A stretch of 33,395 bases of DNA from contig MNEA01000019.1 of the NCBI GenBank assembly GCA_001917435.1, positions 1-33,395 on the forward strand, given 5' to 3'. Below, piece by piece: positions 23,430 through 31,474 of the stretch. Source of the stretch: Acidobacteria bacterium 13_2_20CM_2_57_6 (GTDB taxonomy: Bacteria > Acidobacteriota > Terriglobia > Acidiferrales > UBA7541). Made by a program: the position numbers and the translations under genes. Every line of letters begins with the position of its first letter. Positions within the stretch are counted from its first letter, which is position 1. The notes beneath the pieces are model-generated. The model saw nothing but the letters and a program-made list of their open reading frames with translations. It was not told where the DNA came from and searched no databases.

Positions 23430-24268
23430 TATCCCGCTTCCTCGCTCGATGACCCATTGGGATGCCGAGTGATTATCTGTATATAGCGCGCGACCGCAGC
23501 AAACTCCGGTCGACTGCCCAGCTTGCGTTCCAGTTCAAAAACTCGCTCGTACTCCTCACCGCGGGAGGCCGGCGGCGGCAAGTAATCCGAAATGACGCGT
23601 ACGCCACACTCGGCAGCAACTGCGAGTGACGCCTCACTCGTCATGGCTTGCAGGCTGTCCAGTGTAAATAGCCGCACGCGGCCACCAAGGAGAGATTCAT
23701 ATCCCCACACAGCCGTAAGGTTGCGTTCTACTGCCTCCAGATCACCTGCCCCGATGCCGGCCTTGAGCACCTCACCGGCCCGGTTGCGCACCAGGACAGA
23801 CAGAATCCCAATCCCGGTCGAACCACCTCGCAGCACCTGGGCGGCGGCGGAGAGGACGGCATTTGGATCGTCGACGTGTTCGAGTAGGTTATGGCAAAGA
23901 ATTATGTCGAACGATCCCACAGGAAACAGGTTCGCCACCTCGGCCGCATCGCCCTGTCTTAGTTCGATCTTCTCGTCAACGCCAGCTTCTCGTGCTGCGC
24001 GCTCCGCGATATCCAGCATCGCCGGAGCTGAATCCAGCAGCGTGATTTGCATGCCGAGACGCGCCAGGCGCATTGCGGCCGCTCCCGTGCCGCACCCGAG
24101 ATCCAGAGCGCGGAGCGACCGTCCGTTCTGCGGCAGGGGCAGAAATTCCTGCAGATTGGCGAAAGCCAAGTCGCAGCGCAAGCGACCTTCGGGAGTTTCG
24201 AGGTAAGCGGCGTACTTGGCCGCGCCGCTCTGGAAGCGCTCGTTGTCAGCTTTGGCAGTCATCTGCAT
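23429..24268 (-). CDS. Class I SAM-dependent methyltransferase
   Basis: A 279-residue Rossmann methyltransferase. Seen: an N-terminal DNERFQSGAAKYAAYLETPEGRLR region (about 7-30) similar to CmoM-like enzymes, motif I LRALDLGCGTGAAAMRLA (about 52-69), a second-strand acidic residue in ITLLDSAPAML, RQGDAAEVA, and motif IV FDIILCHNLLEHVDDP (about 124-139). ATG 24268 and 24262 are both possible starts. First gene of the minus-strand operon with the SPASM radical SAM enzyme, to which it is coupled, and divergent from the transglutaminase gene across 112 bp. CmoM methylates a tRNA uridine derivative, but the operon partners argue for a pathway-specific substrate. Family secure, role open. Confidence 0.88.
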   Translation of the reverse strand: MQMTAKADNERFQSGAAKYAAYLETPEGRLRCDLAFANLQEFLPLPQNGRSLRALDLGCGTGAAAMRLARLGMQITLLDSAPAMLDIAERAAREAGVDEKIELRQGDAAEVANLFPVGSFDIILCHNLLEHVDDPNAVLSAAAQVLRGGSTGIGILSVLVRNRAGEVLKAGIGAGDLEAVERNLTAVWGYESLLGGRVRLFTLDSLQAMTSEASLAVAAECGVRVISDYLPPPASRGEEYERVFELERKLGSRPEFAAVARYIQIITRHPNGSSSEEAG

Positions 24269-24380
24269 GCAATACTCAGGCGAAGTTGATCCCCGATTCG
24301 GGTATTGTACACGGACAGAGTCAGGTGTACGGTATCGCGAGGAGAGAACTCATAAGATTTGTCGTGCAGAGGTATTGACT

Positions 24381-25481
24381 ATGAACCGTCGCGATTTTCT
24401 GCAATCAGGGGGCATTGCATCAGTGAGCCTTGCGTTCACGAAGGCTGAGCGCTTGTTTTCACAGGTCACCACGCTTGATCGTTGGCGCACTTTTCAAGTA
24501 ACAACGCGCGTTGAAGTTCTGAAGACTTCCGGGACGACGCGCATATGGGTGCCCGCGGCTCTCATTAGTGAAACTCCGTTTCAAAAGACGCTCACGAATA
24601 CCTTCAACTGCGAAGATGGTACCGCGAAGATGGTCGAGAGCAAGACCGACGCGCTCGGAATCATCGCCGCGGAATTTCCCGCCGGGGCAAGGCCGATCCT
24701 GACAGTGACTAGCCAGATCGCCACAAAGGATTGCGCGGTCGACTTCACAGCGCGGGCCGCGGCGCCGAAAGAGACCCGCGCGGAATTGGAGCATTTCTTG
24801 CGATCAACCAAGCTCCTGCCGACGGATGGTATTGTGAAAGCGACAGCGAGCGAAATCACGAAGGGCGCGAATACGGATGTGGAGAAGGCGCGTGCGATCT
24901 ACGAGTGGATCGTTGACAACACTTTTCGGAATCCAAAAACACAAGGCTGCGGCGTCGGCGACATTCGCTTCATGCTGGAGTCCGGGGATTTGGGCGGTAA
25001 GTGCGCCGATCTAAACGCGCTGTACGTTGGGCTGGCGCGCGCGGCGGGCCTTCCCGCGCGCGACGTTTATGGCATCCGCGTTGCCAAGTCCGAAATGGGA
25101 TACAAGAGCCTTGGTGCTTCGTCAGAAAACGTGACGAAAGCGCAGCACTGCCGCGCTGAGGTTTACCTTGGTGATTACGGCTGGGTACCCGTCGATCCCG
25201 CAGACGTGCGGAAGGTCGTGCTCGAGGAACCGCCCGGAAATCGACGGCTGGAGGACGACATGGTCAAGAAGGCCCGCGCGCGGCTATTCGGGTCATGGGA
25301 GATGAACTGGATGGCATACAACTTCGCTCATGATGTCGCTCTGCCCGGGTCGAACGGCGCGCCAGTCAGCTTCTTTATGTATCCGCAGGCGGAAACGAGC
25401 GACGGCCGTCTCGATAGCCTCGATCCCGATAACTTCAAGTATGAGATCACGTCGAGGGAGATCACGCCTACGAACGGCTGA
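24381..25481 (+). CDS. Exported transglutaminase-like cysteine protein, Tat-type signal
   Basis: A 366-residue protein. ATG 24381 was chosen because it begins MNRRDFLQSGGIASVSLAF, a twin-arginine-like export signal; the frame is open upstream but that part overlaps the divergent methyltransferase. An N-terminal beta domain (about 36-120, with TRIWVPAAL) precedes a transglutaminase core: YEWIVDNTF, GGKCADLNALYVGLARAAGLPARDVYG (catalytic C208), AQHCRAEVYLGDYGWVPVDPADV (H256, D272). The triad is intact. Related bacterial proteins act as proteases or peptide amidases rather than crosslinkers. The last about 80 residues (from about 285) include SWEMNWMAYNFAHDV. It is the last gene before the second tRNA fragment. 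Substrate unknown. Confidence 0.9.
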   Translation: MNRRDFLQSGGIASVSLAFTKAERLFSQVTTLDRWRTFQVTTRVEVLKTSGTTRIWVPAALISETPFQKTLTNTFNCEDGTAKMVESKTDALGIIAAEFPAGARPILTVTSQIATKDCAVDFTARAAAPKETRAELEHFLRSTKLLPTDGIVKATASEITKGANTDVEKARAIYEWIVDNTFRNPKTQGCGVGDIRFMLESGDLGGKCADLNALYVGLARAAGLPARDVYGIRVAKSEMGYKSLGASSENVTKAQHCRAEVYLGDYGWVPVDPADVRKVVLEEPPGNRRLEDDMVKKARARLFGSWEMNWMAYNFAHDVALPGSNGAPVSFFMYPQAETSDGRLDSLDPDNFKYEITSREITPTNG

Positions 25482-26113
25482 CTGAACGGAGGATTCTTCC
25501 GATTCATGGTCTAAGGCATTGGCATATTGCGGCAAATCATGCGCGCCGGGAGCGCGTTTGGAAAGCGGCAAAAGGCAAACCGGAAGTAAACTAGAACGGA
25601 ATCTGGACACGGCAATTTTCCCGACTCTTCAAGAACCAGCATGTTTATCGGTGATTTTGGTGGAGGAGAAGGGATTCGAACCCTCGGCCTCCTCGTTGCG
25701 AACAGTGGGGAAAATAAGCTAAGGCAAGGCGCCACAATCACTTAGCTGTTTTCACGGGGCCCTTAATTGGCAAACCTGGCAAACCGGTTTTCCCTTTGTC
25801 TTTCCAATGCAGTTCGACGGTGAGAAGCCGGATAAAATCACGCGCGGTGCCTGTGCCTGTAAAGACGACCGAGTCATTTTCGAGAACCCTCTGAATTGGA
25901 CAACCCGGAGTTTTATTTTCGCTGGGGAAAATGGGCCTCCCACTCAGGAGCCTAGTGGCGAAAATATCGTGCGAGGCCGCGACCCAGGAAAACGCAAAGA
26001 GGCGGAGTTTTATGCCCGGCACCCAAGTTACCGGTAAGGCGAACCAGGCACTTAGAGACAAGTCGGCCCTCGGGCATCAGAGCCGGGAAATGCGTGGTTC
26101 AGCTGAGAAAGAG
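25482..26113. other. Gene-poor junction carrying the second tRNA-Ala fragment
   Basis: 632 bp without a convincing intact gene. Contents: the tRNA 3'-half (25658-25703); its flank, which aligns with the flank of copy 1 through aaggcaaggcgc...ttagc and repeats of the type ttggcaaacctggcaaacc (about 25767-25786); and a minus-strand open frame (26061-25738) whose end ...KTGLPGLPIKGPVKTAK resembles the frame end beside copy 1. A GC-rich inverted repeat lies at about 25542-25556 (CGCG...CGCG), downstream of the transglutaminase gene. Plausibly the scar of a lost integration module. Confidence 0.5.
25658..25703 (-). repeat. tRNA-Ala(CGC) 3'-half fragment, putative attachment-site copy 2
   Basis: Second copy of the tRNA 3' half, same orientation as copy 1 at 11080-11125 and 14.58 kb away, with 2 differences in 46 nt (one in the acceptor strand, CTCCTCC, one in the T stem). 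Loop TTCGCAA, variable loop AGGCC, T arm and encoded CCA are all recognisable. The sequence 5' of the loop does not form the D arm or 5' anticodon stem, so this is also a fragment. The intact tRNA would be expected further right, outside the window. Confidence 0.8.
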
Positions 26114-26482
26114 TTATTTCACCCGGAACAGTCGGTACTCGTCTGAGAATGCGTCTTTATCATCCGCGTGTGCCGTTACAAATTTCCTGAGTTCTTCTGT
26201 GGACGCTGTAACTACCAAAGCGGTCGGCGCATCAACATACGGGAGGCTGAACTTGCTCTCGTGGATTTGTTTCCAGGCCCACTTCTCATCTAAGAACCGA
26301 ATCGTGAGTTCGTCCTTGTCGAGCCATATCCTGGCTATTGCGTGCGCATCGATGCTTGGGTAGTACACGTCTTGCGCTCCTTCTGGAAACGCTGGTCCAG
26401 GCTCGAAGTCCAAAAACAAAGCGTTGCCAAGTTTGACCGGCTTCGCGGTAGACCAAACAACTCCCTTCTTTCCGAGCGTCAC
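26114..26482 (-). pseudogene. Hypothetical protein, probably 5'-truncated remnant
   Basis: The 122-residue reading has protein-like composition (VKLGNALFLDFEPGPAFP, HAIARIWLDKDELTIRFLDEKWAWKQI, VTASTEELRKFVTAHADDKDAFSDEYRLFRVK) resembling C-terminal parts of uncharacterised exported acidobacterial proteins. The only start is a weak GTG at 26482 without a ribosome site. The frame remains open upstream (ARFGSDCSQ precedes it) to a stop near 26640 without any ATG, and no signal peptide is found, although the parent family looks exported. I therefore read it as having lost its 5' end. It lies downstream of the rhaM-like gene on the same strand. Function unknown. Confidence 0.45.
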
Positions 26483-26669
26483 CTGCGAGCAGTCAGAGCC
26501 AAATCTCGCAGTGGCCTCCGATGACCGCCTGCGCGACAGTGCAGTGTGGTGAGGTTTTAGAATACAGAAGTCCTTCGACCGTTCTTCAATTGTTCTAATG
26601 TGCGAAAGTAATCCAGAGATTGACCGATGACATTAGATTCGGACATGAAGATGGCCTTTAGCGGGCCAG

Positions 26670-27014
26670 TCACTCTAGGTAGAACACTTCCTTCATCATT
26701 GCGAATCTTTCTCCCGGTTTCAGATCTGGGGCGGGCTCAAAGAGCTTGGCCATCTCCTCCTGCCATTTCAGGTTCGTCGGGTCCTTGTCCAGCGTGCGCC
26801 ACGCACTCTCGAAGTCTTCAACCTGCATGACCAAGAACAAATCCTGCTCCCTCCTGAAGATGGAATATTCGGAAATACCGACTTCCTTCAATTTCGACAG
26901 CAAAGCAGGCGACACACTCCGGTGCGTGGCGTCATATTCTGCCTCCTTGCCGGCCTTGATTCGCAATCGAAACGCCACTCTCGGCAATACTGCCTCCTGG
27001 CTTTCCCAGCGCAT
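26670..27014 (-). CDS. rhaM: L-rhamnose mutarotase (RhaM/DUF718 family)
   Basis: A 114-residue dimeric alpha/beta-barrel protein that interconverts alpha- and beta-L-rhamnose. Seen: RVAFRLRIKAGKEAEYDATHRSVSPALLSKLKEVGISEYSIFRREQDLFLVMQVED (about 12-68), with the H in the YxxxH position that acts in catalysis, AWRTLDKDPTNLKWQEEMAKLF, and the C-terminal MKEVFYLE end typical of the family. An earlier start is not needed; a shorter start around residue 12 is possible. It follows the GH39-like gene by 25 bp on the same strand, consistent with a rhamnoside degradation unit. Confidence 0.9.
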   Translation of the reverse strand: MRWESQEAVLPRVAFRLRIKAGKEAEYDATHRSVSPALLSKLKEVGISEYSIFRREQDLFLVMQVEDFESAWRTLDKDPTNLKWQEEMAKLFEPAPDLKPGERFAMMKEVFYLE

Positions 27015-27039
27015 TTTCAGCTATCCCAGCAAGCACCGC

Positions 27040-28566
27040 TTAAGGGAAAGTAAGAACTCCAACGCAAAACGCGTGGATCATCAACTTCTCAGAACCTAAT
27101 TTGCGCGAACCAGGAGGTTGGAATCCCGTTGTCACGTCCACATAGTCGAAGTTTCCACCCGCAGCTCCCGCGATAGACAAATTCAAATTTCGGTCACGCT
27201 TGTTCACGAGAAGCATCTTGCGTCGGCCTGCCTTGGTTACAACGGCGAGCCCCGTGACATAGACACTGTCGGGGGCCGCCGGACCGACAGGCGCAATCTC
27301 CACAATCTTGTCGCCCGGGCCAAAGTTATCGTGCACGAGCTTCAACACCCACAGACGGGCGTTCGGATTTCCGTTGTTCCAGTCCACCATAGACACGCTG
27401 GGAAACTGCGTGGGGTAGCCGACCAATTGCGATTCTCCCGCGACGTCAATACCCAATCGTGTGAGCTCCGCAAAAATGTAGGCGTACTCGGCGCCTGCAA
27501 GATTCCAATACGAATCAGGAATGGGTTTTGTAACGTGATTCGGATCGACTTGTGCGATGTCATCGGCCGAAATAATCCCAATTTCATTAATCATTGTGCC
27601 TGTTCCAGGTGAGAGTCGCTTGCGAATCGTTTCGATATAGCGGACCGTATTCAGGAAACCCTCCGCGTGCGCAAAAACAGTATGTTGCTGAACATCTAGC
27701 GTCTCATCGGGGGTGGGCACCGCGTAAAAATGGTAGGAAATGTAATCCAGTGGCACACCGGGTTCGTGGTTCTTGCCGTTCAAGAAGTATTCAAAGAAGT
27801 CTGGATTTTGGCCCGGTATGGCAAGAGATACTCCAGCAAATTTTAGCTCTGGCTGAACTTTTTTCATCGCTGTCACGATCGCATCGTACAGCCGCGTGTA
27901 TGTTTGCGGTGTCATACGATGTTCGAAATCCACTTCGTTCAGAACTTCCCAGTACGGAATTGAATAGTGATAGCCGGCTTCATGCTGTTTTCCGTACTCG
28001 TCCGTAAATCCCCCTTTGGTGTACCAAGCCAGGAGTCGTGCATAATAATCCGCAACTTCCTGGAACGTGGCGTCGCGCAGCTCTGTCCCCTGCTCGTAGT
28101 CCCATACCGCCCTACTCGGATCATCGGGGTACGCGATGGGTTTTTTGGTCTTATACATCCACTGAGGGATGGTGCTGAAATTGAGAACCACTGAATGCCC
28201 TTTGGTTGCCTCCAGAAAATCGATTGTCATCGGATCGATAAGCGAGAAATCCCAGGACGTCTTGCCATCTTTCGGAGGTTCTAACTCCGCTACACCGAGC
28301 CGCGGATACGGGAGCCAAGGAACGTAACGCACATAGTCTGCTCCGAGGTCATGCAGCGCCTTGAATGCGTTGTCATGTACCGCGGTTCCCCGGCGAAGCG
28401 GTGGGTTTACGACCACCTGTAATGTAGGAGTTGTCTTGGATTCTTGTACCATCTTTTCCCAATGGACTGTAATTTGGACGGAAGCATCTTGTGCTGGGGA
28501 CCGTCCCGCGGCGGCGAGCATTAGCCAAGGAACAAGCAGCAACCGAAATAAATTAGAGCGCTTCAT
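27040..28566 (-). CDS. Secreted GH39-like glycoside hydrolase
   Basis: The chosen ATG gives 508 residues with a signal peptide (MKRSNLFRLLLVPWLMLAAA...PAQ). The catalytic (beta/alpha)8 barrel resembles GH39 beta-xylosidases / alpha-L-iduronidases: LHDLGADYVRYVPWLPYPRLGV (about 71-92), NFSTIPQWMY, acid/base Glu in YWEVLNEVDFEH (E211), LDYISYHFY, and a nucleophile candidate in TMINEIGI (E328). A C-terminal beta domain (about 425-508) follows. GH39 also includes enzymes active on rhamnose- and arabinose-containing glycans; with rhamnose genes on both sides a rhamnoside target is reasonable but not shown. Upstream ATGs at 28590 and 28605 would add a non-signal-like extension. Divergent from the sugar isomerase gene. 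Confidence 0.85.
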   Translation of the reverse strand: MKRSNLFRLLLVPWLMLAAAGRSPAQDASVQITVHWEKMVQESKTTPTLQVVVNPPLRRGTAVHDNAFKALHDLGADYVRYVPWLPYPRLGVAELEPPKDGKTSWDFSLIDPMTIDFLEATKGHSVVLNFSTIPQWMYKTKKPIAYPDDPSRAVWDYEQGTELRDATFQEVADYYARLLAWYTKGGFTDEYGKQHEAGYHYSIPYWEVLNEVDFEHRMTPQTYTRLYDAIVTAMKKVQPELKFAGVSLAIPGQNPDFFEYFLNGKNHEPGVPLDYISYHFYAVPTPDETLDVQQHTVFAHAEGFLNTVRYIETIRKRLSPGTGTMINEIGIISADDIAQVDPNHVTKPIPDSYWNLAGAEYAYIFAELTRLGIDVAGESQLVGYPTQFPSVSMVDWNNGNPNARLWVLKLVHDNFGPGDKIVEIAPVGPAAPDSVYVTGLAVVTKAGRRKMLLVNKRDRNLNLSIAGAAGGNFDYVDVTTGFQPPGSRKLGSEKLMIHAFCVGVLTFP

Positions 28567-28654
28567 GAGGGTGCCCTCTCGAGAACGCATCAGCGAAACT
28601 CCCAAAGCATAAGGCGTTCGCGAGGCATAAATTAGGTCAGTTGCTTTCTTTTTT

Positions 28655-28680
28655 CAATAGATAAATATTGTTCGTTATAG
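28655..28680. promoter_or_regulatory. Possible operator/promoter in the divergent GH39-isomerase spacer
   Basis: In the 172-bp spacer, CAATA (28655-28659) and TATTG (28666-28670) form an inverted repeat with a 6-nt centre, followed by a TATAG -10-like element (28676-28680) on the plus strand about 60 bp before the isomerase start. It could bind a sugar-responsive regulator shared by both genes; the match is short and by eye. Confidence 0.3.
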
Positions 28681-28738
28681 AATCCACGGAAGCTCCGGGC
28701 GGTCAGACGCAAGTTCATCAAGTGGAGTGAATTCAGTC

Positions 28739-30181
28739 ATGATCGAAAAATCTACGAGCCATGAATTCACGGTAGGGCTCTTCGGAATTGGGCTCGACAC
28801 CTACTGGCCCCAATTTGCGGGTCTGCGGGAGCGCCTGACGGGATACACCCAACAGATCGCCGAGCGGTTGGAGAAACTAGGCGTTCACGTCGTCAATCTG
28901 GGCTTGGTGGATTCTCCCGAAAAGGCGCAGGCAGCGGGCCATTCGTTCAGGCGGCACGATGTCGATCTGATCTTCCTATATGTTACAACCTACGCGCTGT
29001 CGTCCACTGTCCTTCCGGTTGTAAGACGGGCGAAAGTGCCCGTGATTCTCCTTAATCTTTCGCCCTCCGCGGCAATCGATTACAAGTCCTTCAATCAAAT
29101 GGGTGACAGAACCAGAATGACCGGCGAATGGCTGGCTTATTGCCAAGCTTGTCCCGCGCCTGAAATCGCCAATGTATTTCGTCGCTGCCGGATCCCGTTT
29201 TTCCAAGTCACTGGTGTGCTCGACAACGACCCATTGGCGTGGGATGAGATCTCCGCGTGGACCGAAGCGGGCCGAGTTGCTCAGGCAATGGAACATAACC
29301 GCCTCGGATTGATGGGTCATTATTACGGAGGAATGCTTGATATCTATTCCGATCTGACTCAGCAGTGCGCTTATTTTGGTGGGTATATCGAAATGCTAGA
29401 GGTGGACGAACTCGCGGACTTGCGCGGGAAGATAGCCAGCAAGGAGATCGCCAGTCGCGTCCAGTATTTTCGCGAAACTTTCGACGTGCAGCCGGATTGT
29501 CCGCCGGTCGAATTGGAACGCGCCGCACGCACCTCGATCGCATTGGACCGGCTCGCAGAGATTCACAAACTGGGATCACTCGCCTACTACTACAAGGGCA
29601 TGGAAAACTCTGAAAACGAGGACACCATCAGTTCCATTATCCTGGGCAGCAGCCTGCTCACGGCGCGAGGCATACCCGTGGCCGGCGAATACGAAATCAA
29701 GAACGCTCAAGCCATGAAGATCATGGATTGTTTCGGAGGGGGTGGTTCCTTCACGGAGTACTATGCGGTTGATTTCGACGACGATGTCATATTGATGGGA
29801 CACGATGGACCGGGTCACATTGCTATTGCCCAAGGCAAGACTAAGGTTCGCCCGCTGGGCGTCTACCACGGCAAGGTCGGCCGCGGGCTCTCTGTTGAGA
29901 TGTCCGTCAAGCATGGTCCCGTAACGTTGCTCTCGGTTGTTCAAACGGCTGACGGACAGCTCAAGTTACTTATTGCCGAGGGCATTTCCGAGCCCGGCCC
30001 GATTCTCGAAATTGGTAACACCAACAGCCGCTACCGTTTCTCGATGGGGGCGAGAAAATTCATGGAAGCCTGGAACGCCGAAGGTCCAGCGCATCACTGC
30101 GCGATCGGCATCGGCCATATCTCTGGCAAGCTGATCAAGCTCGGTCAACTGCTGGGCTTGGAATGCACCGTCATCCGTTGA
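28739..30181 (+). CDS. L-arabinose/L-fucose isomerase-family protein
   Basis: The chosen ATG (GGAG about 11 nt upstream; a GTG at 28727 is also in frame) gives 480 residues, the usual size for the family. The fold is FucI/AraA-like: VGLFGIGLDTYWPQFAGL (about 11-28), VDLIFLYVTTYALSSTVLPVV, LGLMGHYYGGMLDIYSD (about 194-210), then the metal site region AGEYEIKNAQAMKIMD (E317 or E319), GGGGSFTEYY, and LMGHDGPGHIAIAQGK (H355, H360). Such enzymes convert an aldose to a ketose with a divalent metal; in this neighbourhood L-rhamnose, L-fucose or L-arabinose are candidates. Intact, with no missing ligand. It is the first plus-strand gene of the sugar locus, divergent from the GH39 gene. Confidence 0.85.
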   Translation: MIEKSTSHEFTVGLFGIGLDTYWPQFAGLRERLTGYTQQIAERLEKLGVHVVNLGLVDSPEKAQAAGHSFRRHDVDLIFLYVTTYALSSTVLPVVRRAKVPVILLNLSPSAAIDYKSFNQMGDRTRMTGEWLAYCQACPAPEIANVFRRCRIPFFQVTGVLDNDPLAWDEISAWTEAGRVAQAMEHNRLGLMGHYYGGMLDIYSDLTQQCAYFGGYIEMLEVDELADLRGKIASKEIASRVQYFRETFDVQPDCPPVELERAARTSIALDRLAEIHKLGSLAYYYKGMENSENEDTISSIILGSSLLTARGIPVAGEYEIKNAQAMKIMDCFGGGGSFTEYYAVDFDDDVILMGHDGPGHIAIAQGKTKVRPLGVYHGKVGRGLSVEMSVKHGPVTLLSVVQTADGQLKLLIAEGISEPGPILEIGNTNSRYRFSMGARKFMEAWNAEGPAHHCAIGIGHISGKLIKLGQLLGLECTVIR

Positions 30182-30496
30182 ATTCGTGTGAACATCCTCA
30201 ATCGCGAACGATGTGAAAAGAATGTTGTCCCGCAACAGGACACTCTTGAAGAGCGCCACGGCTGGAGGCCTAATTCACCTCGACCATCCCTTTAGGAGCT
30301 TTAGGAGTTGGTACGGGGGAGATCACATTGCGCAACAGGTCCAGATGGGGTTGCATACTACTGACATGGTGCTGCTTCGTTGAAACCGATCGATTTTCCA
30401 TTAGCTCCTTGGATCCCATCGTCTTTTGTAGTAGCGTGCCTTTCCAAGACTCTGATTCAAATGCGGCGGAATCCCTAACCAAGAAGGGGGGTACTT
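30182..30496. other. 315-bp intergenic region, no gene seen
   Basis: Between the isomerase and the SnoaL-like gene. I see no credible ORF or RNA. There is a short tandem repeat tttaggagc/tttaggagt at about 30291-30308. The right end supplies a strong ribosome-binding site (AAGGGGGG) for the next gene. A 70-residue minus-strand frame here has no motif and is not called. Confidence 0.4.
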
Positions 30497-31057
30497 ATGC
30501 CTAAGAGTTACATTGCCCCTGCTCTATTGTCATTCGCGCTGTCGATGGGCCTGGTCCCATCGGCAAACGCCCAGTCAATGATTGAGAATCCTCCGACGCC
30601 GGCTCCGATGCACGAAAAGCAAGATCCCGCGGTGGAGAAAAACCTTAAGGTATTCGACACGCTCGATTTCGATGTGTTCAGCAATCAGAAATGGGATCGG
30701 CTCAAGGAAAGTCACGCCCCGGATATCGTCGTGACGTGGCCCGACGGACATGAGACGAAAGGCATCGAAAAGCACATTGATGACCTGAAGGCGCTGTTCG
30801 TGTTTGCGCCTGACCTCAAAATCAAGGTGCATCCGATTCGCTTTGGTTCCGGGACATGGACCGCCGTCACAGGCGTAATGTCAGGCACATTTACAAAACC
30901 CATGCCCATGCCTGACGGCAAATCGATCCCTCCTAGCGGCAAACACTTTGCTCTTAGCATGGTGACTATCGGACATTGGAAGGGTGTCACAATGGATCAC
31001 GAGTGGCTGTTCTGGGACAACCAAGACTTCATGAATCAGATTGGATTGGGGAAATAG
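30497..31057 (+). CDS. Exported SnoaL-like (NTF2-fold) protein
   Basis: A 186-residue protein with a signal peptide (MPKSYIAPALLSFALSMGLVPSANA, cleavage about A25) and a strong Shine-Dalgarno. The mature part resembles SnoaL/NTF2-like cone-shaped domains: VFDTLDFDVFSNQKWDRLKESHAPDIVVTWPDGHETKGIEKHIDDLKALF (about 51-100) and LSMVTIGHWKGVTMDHEWLFWDN (about 152-174), with His and Asp residues lining the likely pocket. Such domains are small-molecule binders, isomerases or cyclases; no particular reaction is indicated. It stands alone on the plus strand between sugar genes, convergent with the broken HAD/oxidase pair. Confidence 0.8.
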   Translation: MPKSYIAPALLSFALSMGLVPSANAQSMIENPPTPAPMHEKQDPAVEKNLKVFDTLDFDVFSNQKWDRLKESHAPDIVVTWPDGHETKGIEKHIDDLKALFVFAPDLKIKVHPIRFGSGTWTAVTGVMSGTFTKPMPMPDGKSIPPSGKHFALSMVTIGHWKGVTMDHEWLFWDNQDFMNQIGLGK

Positions 31058-31171
31058 GCACAACGATCAACGCACTTCTGCCGAAAACGCCGGTCATTAT
31101 TCTTCATTCTTCAGTGGGAGCAATTCCGACGTTGGGAAAATGAGGTAATTTGGACGCTGTCACAACGCTTC

Positions 31172-31474
31172 TCAGCACTGTTCATTGGACACGGAAGTCC
31201 AATGAATGCGAGGCTTGTGAACGCATATAGGAGCAGTGCGTGGCACACGGATGTGAGTATTCGTGTCACTCGCAAAACGGTCCCAGTATTCCTTGCCACC
31301 AATATCGCTCTTGTCGTAAGCGCCGCGGTTCTTTTCGTAGAGTTGCCAAAAGGTGGGGTGATCAACGCGGAAGATCTGGGCTATTCGATCAATCTCTTCT
31401 AGCGAAGGCCGTCGGCAGAGAACCATGCCGTAGTCGAGAATGATGGTACGAATATCATCGGGTGTTGGATGCAC
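31172..31474 (-). pseudogene. HAD-superfamily phosphatase, 3'-truncated
   Basis: The first about 75 residues are HAD-like: IRTIILDYGMVLCRRPSLEEIDRIA (motif I D-Y-G variant, about 8-32) and the cap segment FWQLYEKNRGAYDKSDIGGKEYWDRFA (about 42-68), as in COG1011-type hydrolases. After DTNTHI the sequence becomes unrelated and ends after 100 residues, where about 200-220 are expected, so motifs II-IV are missing. The start overlaps the end of the upstream oxidase frame by 20 nt, suggesting an original oxidase-HAD operon. The break lies near 31245; no insertion sequence is visible there. Certainly non-functional as a phosphatase if the sequence is right. Confidence 0.75.

Noticed and set aside
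19017..24268. Arsenosugar biosynthesis cluster
   Set aside because: Only the DUF2064/TIGR04282 family name suggests this; the radical SAM enzyme is SPASM-type and neither ArsM nor ArsS features are present.
25519..25722. Plus-strand ORF of 67 aa ending in EEKGFEPSASSLRT
   Set aside because: This peptide is the well-known antisense translation of tRNA 3' ends; the underlying sequence is the tRNA-Ala fragment.
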